Shown: in pieces, positions 33,925-34,694 of the stretch
How the letters are laid out: each line of letters begins with the position of its first letter
Numbering within the stretch: the stretch's first letter is position 1
NCBI GenBank assembly: GCA_022826305.1
Contig: JAJDVC010000258.1
Location: forward strand, 1-34,694
DNA from: Gammaproteobacteria bacterium
Lineage (GTDB): Bacteria > Pseudomonadota > Gammaproteobacteria > Arenicellales > Poriferihabitantaceae
Length of the DNA: 34,694 nt
Direction: 5' to 3'
Position numbers and translations under genes: made by a program
The notes under the pieces: generated by a model
Seen by the model: the letters and a program-made list of their open reading frames with translations, nothing else
Told to the model about the DNA's origin: nothing
Databases searched by the model: none

Positions 33925-34694
33925 CGACTCAGGCGGCTCGGGATTGATTGACAGTATCGTGATTCTGCTCTATTCCGTTTTCAAATGGAACCCCTCGAAT
34001 GACCTTGGCGAGGTAATCGAAACCCCGCAGTCGCTGCCAGTTTCTTTCGGCACACTGTGCGAGTCTGAACATCATGCCGAGTGTGCCATCGCGGCTCAGG
34101 CAACCCTTGGAGCGCCGGGTCCGGTGACGGATGGTCGCGAAGGTCGACTCGATGGGATTCGTGGTACGGATACTTGCCCAATGCCGGGCCGGGAATGAAT
34201 GGAACGTCATCAGTTCCTGTCGATCCCTTGCCAGGCTCCGGGTCGCCTTCGGGTACTTGTCCCGGCAGATCCGGACAAGGTCGTCGAAAGCCTTGCCGGC
34301 CGCTTCCCGGGTGTCTTCCTGCCAGATGTCGTGCAGGTCCCGCCTGGCTTTCGGCTGTACGGACTTCGGCAACTTGTTGAGGATGTTCGCCGTCTTGTGT
34401 ACCCGGCAGCGCTGATGGCGCGTCTGCGGATAAATCTCTGCCAGCGCATTCCGGAATCCCAGGGGCCCGTCACCGGTCGCCAGTTCGGCCGCGTTCAGCC
34501 CGCGGGCCTTCAGGTGCAGCAGCACTTCCCGCCAGCTCTGCGTCGATTCCCGGACACCGTCCTCAATCGCCAGAAACCGCTTGTGCCCTCGCTCATTCAC
34601 GCCCATCACCACCAGGGCGCACAGCTTGCCCCGTTCGCCCCTCAGTCTGCTGTAGATGCCATCTGCCCACAGATACACCCAGCGCTCCCGATCC
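33893..34694 (-). mobile_element. IS256-family (Mutator) insertion sequence, right part
   Basis: The transposase gene runs off the window edge. On its 3' side the sequence GAGCTATACCCGAAAGTGG at 33893-33911 looks like a terminal repeat of this family, so the element probably ends near 33893. It interrupts the 5' part of the TrlF-like gene. The other end and any target duplication are outside the window. Confidence 0.6.
33929..34694 (-). CDS. IS256-family transposase (partial, 5' end outside window)
   Basis: Catalyses cut-and-paste or circle-forming transposition of the element. The visible 255 codons are the C-terminal catalytic half. They include WVYLWADGIYSRLRGE (first Asp), LATGDGPLGFRNAL (second Asp), RCRVHKTANILNKLPKSVQPKA, HWASIRTTNPIESTFATIR (catalytic Glu) and a normal C-terminus ending NQSRAA. 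All three DDE residues are present and no frameshift is seen, so the copy may be active. The frame is open through the right window edge. Confidence 0.92.
   Translation of the reverse strand, partial: DRERWVYLWADGIYSRLRGERGKLCALVVMGVNERGHKRFLAIEDGVRESTQSWREVLLHLKARGLNAAELATGDGPLGFRNALAEIYPQTRHQRCRVHKTANILNKLPKSVQPKARRDLHDIWQEDTREAAGKAFDDLVRICRDKYPKATRSLARDRQELMTFHSFPARHWASIRTTNPIESTFATIRHRTRRSKGCLSRDGTLGMMFRLAQCAERNWQRLRGFDYLAKVIRGVPFENGIEQNHDTVNQSRAA

Noticed and set aside
1-34694. CRISPR array, rRNA or tRNA genes
   Set aside because: No regularly spaced direct repeats, tRNA-like cloverleaf or rRNA sequence was noticed on either strand, although this was by eye only.

Overview
The window is a 34.7 kb piece of a bacterial chromosome, most likely from a gammaproteobacterium. 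The evidence is the gene order: ispD/mfd/csiV, then gyrA-pheA-aroA-cmk-rpsA-ihfB-lapA-lapB, and nnr-tsaE-ami-mutL-miaA-hfq-hflX. These blocks are arranged much as in Pseudomonas and Chromatiales-type genomes. Base composition looks moderate (a little over 50% GC by eye). I cannot name the genus.

Layout. (a) 1-4901: ispD (cut by the window edge) diverges from mfd and csiV. (b) 4898-9211: leftward genes for S-methyl-5'-thioinosine phosphorylase, RmlA, a stand-alone heptose-7-phosphate kinase and UDP-glucose dehydrogenase, which is sugar-nucleotide supply for the cell surface. (c) 9259-19019: leftward lapB, lapA, ihfB, rpsA, cmk, aroA, pheA, gyrA. This joins LPS control, DNA bending, translation, CMP kinase, aromatic amino-acid synthesis and DNA gyrase. 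The serC, hisC and tyrA genes often found in this row are absent. (d) 19348-28343: hflX, hfq, a lone doeB-like deacetylase, miaA, mutL, an AmiC-type amidase, tsaE and nnr, all leftward. (e) 28482-30206: a CLC chloride channel with CBS domains. (f) 30213-34694: an accessory, AT-richer, decaying region. It holds a broken TnpB gene, a probable IS5-type scrap, a small membrane protein, a gap packed with short hairpins, an AlbA_2/Schlafen-type regulator, the C-terminal remnant of a TrlF-like ATPase, and an IS256-family transposase that runs off the right edge.

The core genes look intact and are mostly arranged for coupled leftward transcription: hldA overlaps ugd, ihfB/lapA and tsaE/ami nearly touch, and miaA overlaps mutL. 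The most unusual core feature is in hflX. A perfect 20-bp inverted repeat with a 3-nt loop lies inside the coding sequence, and the conserved N-terminal reading frame has no ATG, GTG or TTG start.

The most interesting accessory feature is the right end. A tightly coupled two-gene unit (TrlF-like ATPase plus AlbA_2/HATPase protein, spacing TGA-C-ATG) appears to have lost its 5' part to an IS256-type insertion. Downstream of it lies a 350-bp gap with seven perfect stem-loops, then an unrecognised membrane protein gene. This could be the remains of an undescribed, possibly defence-related locus. That reading is inference.
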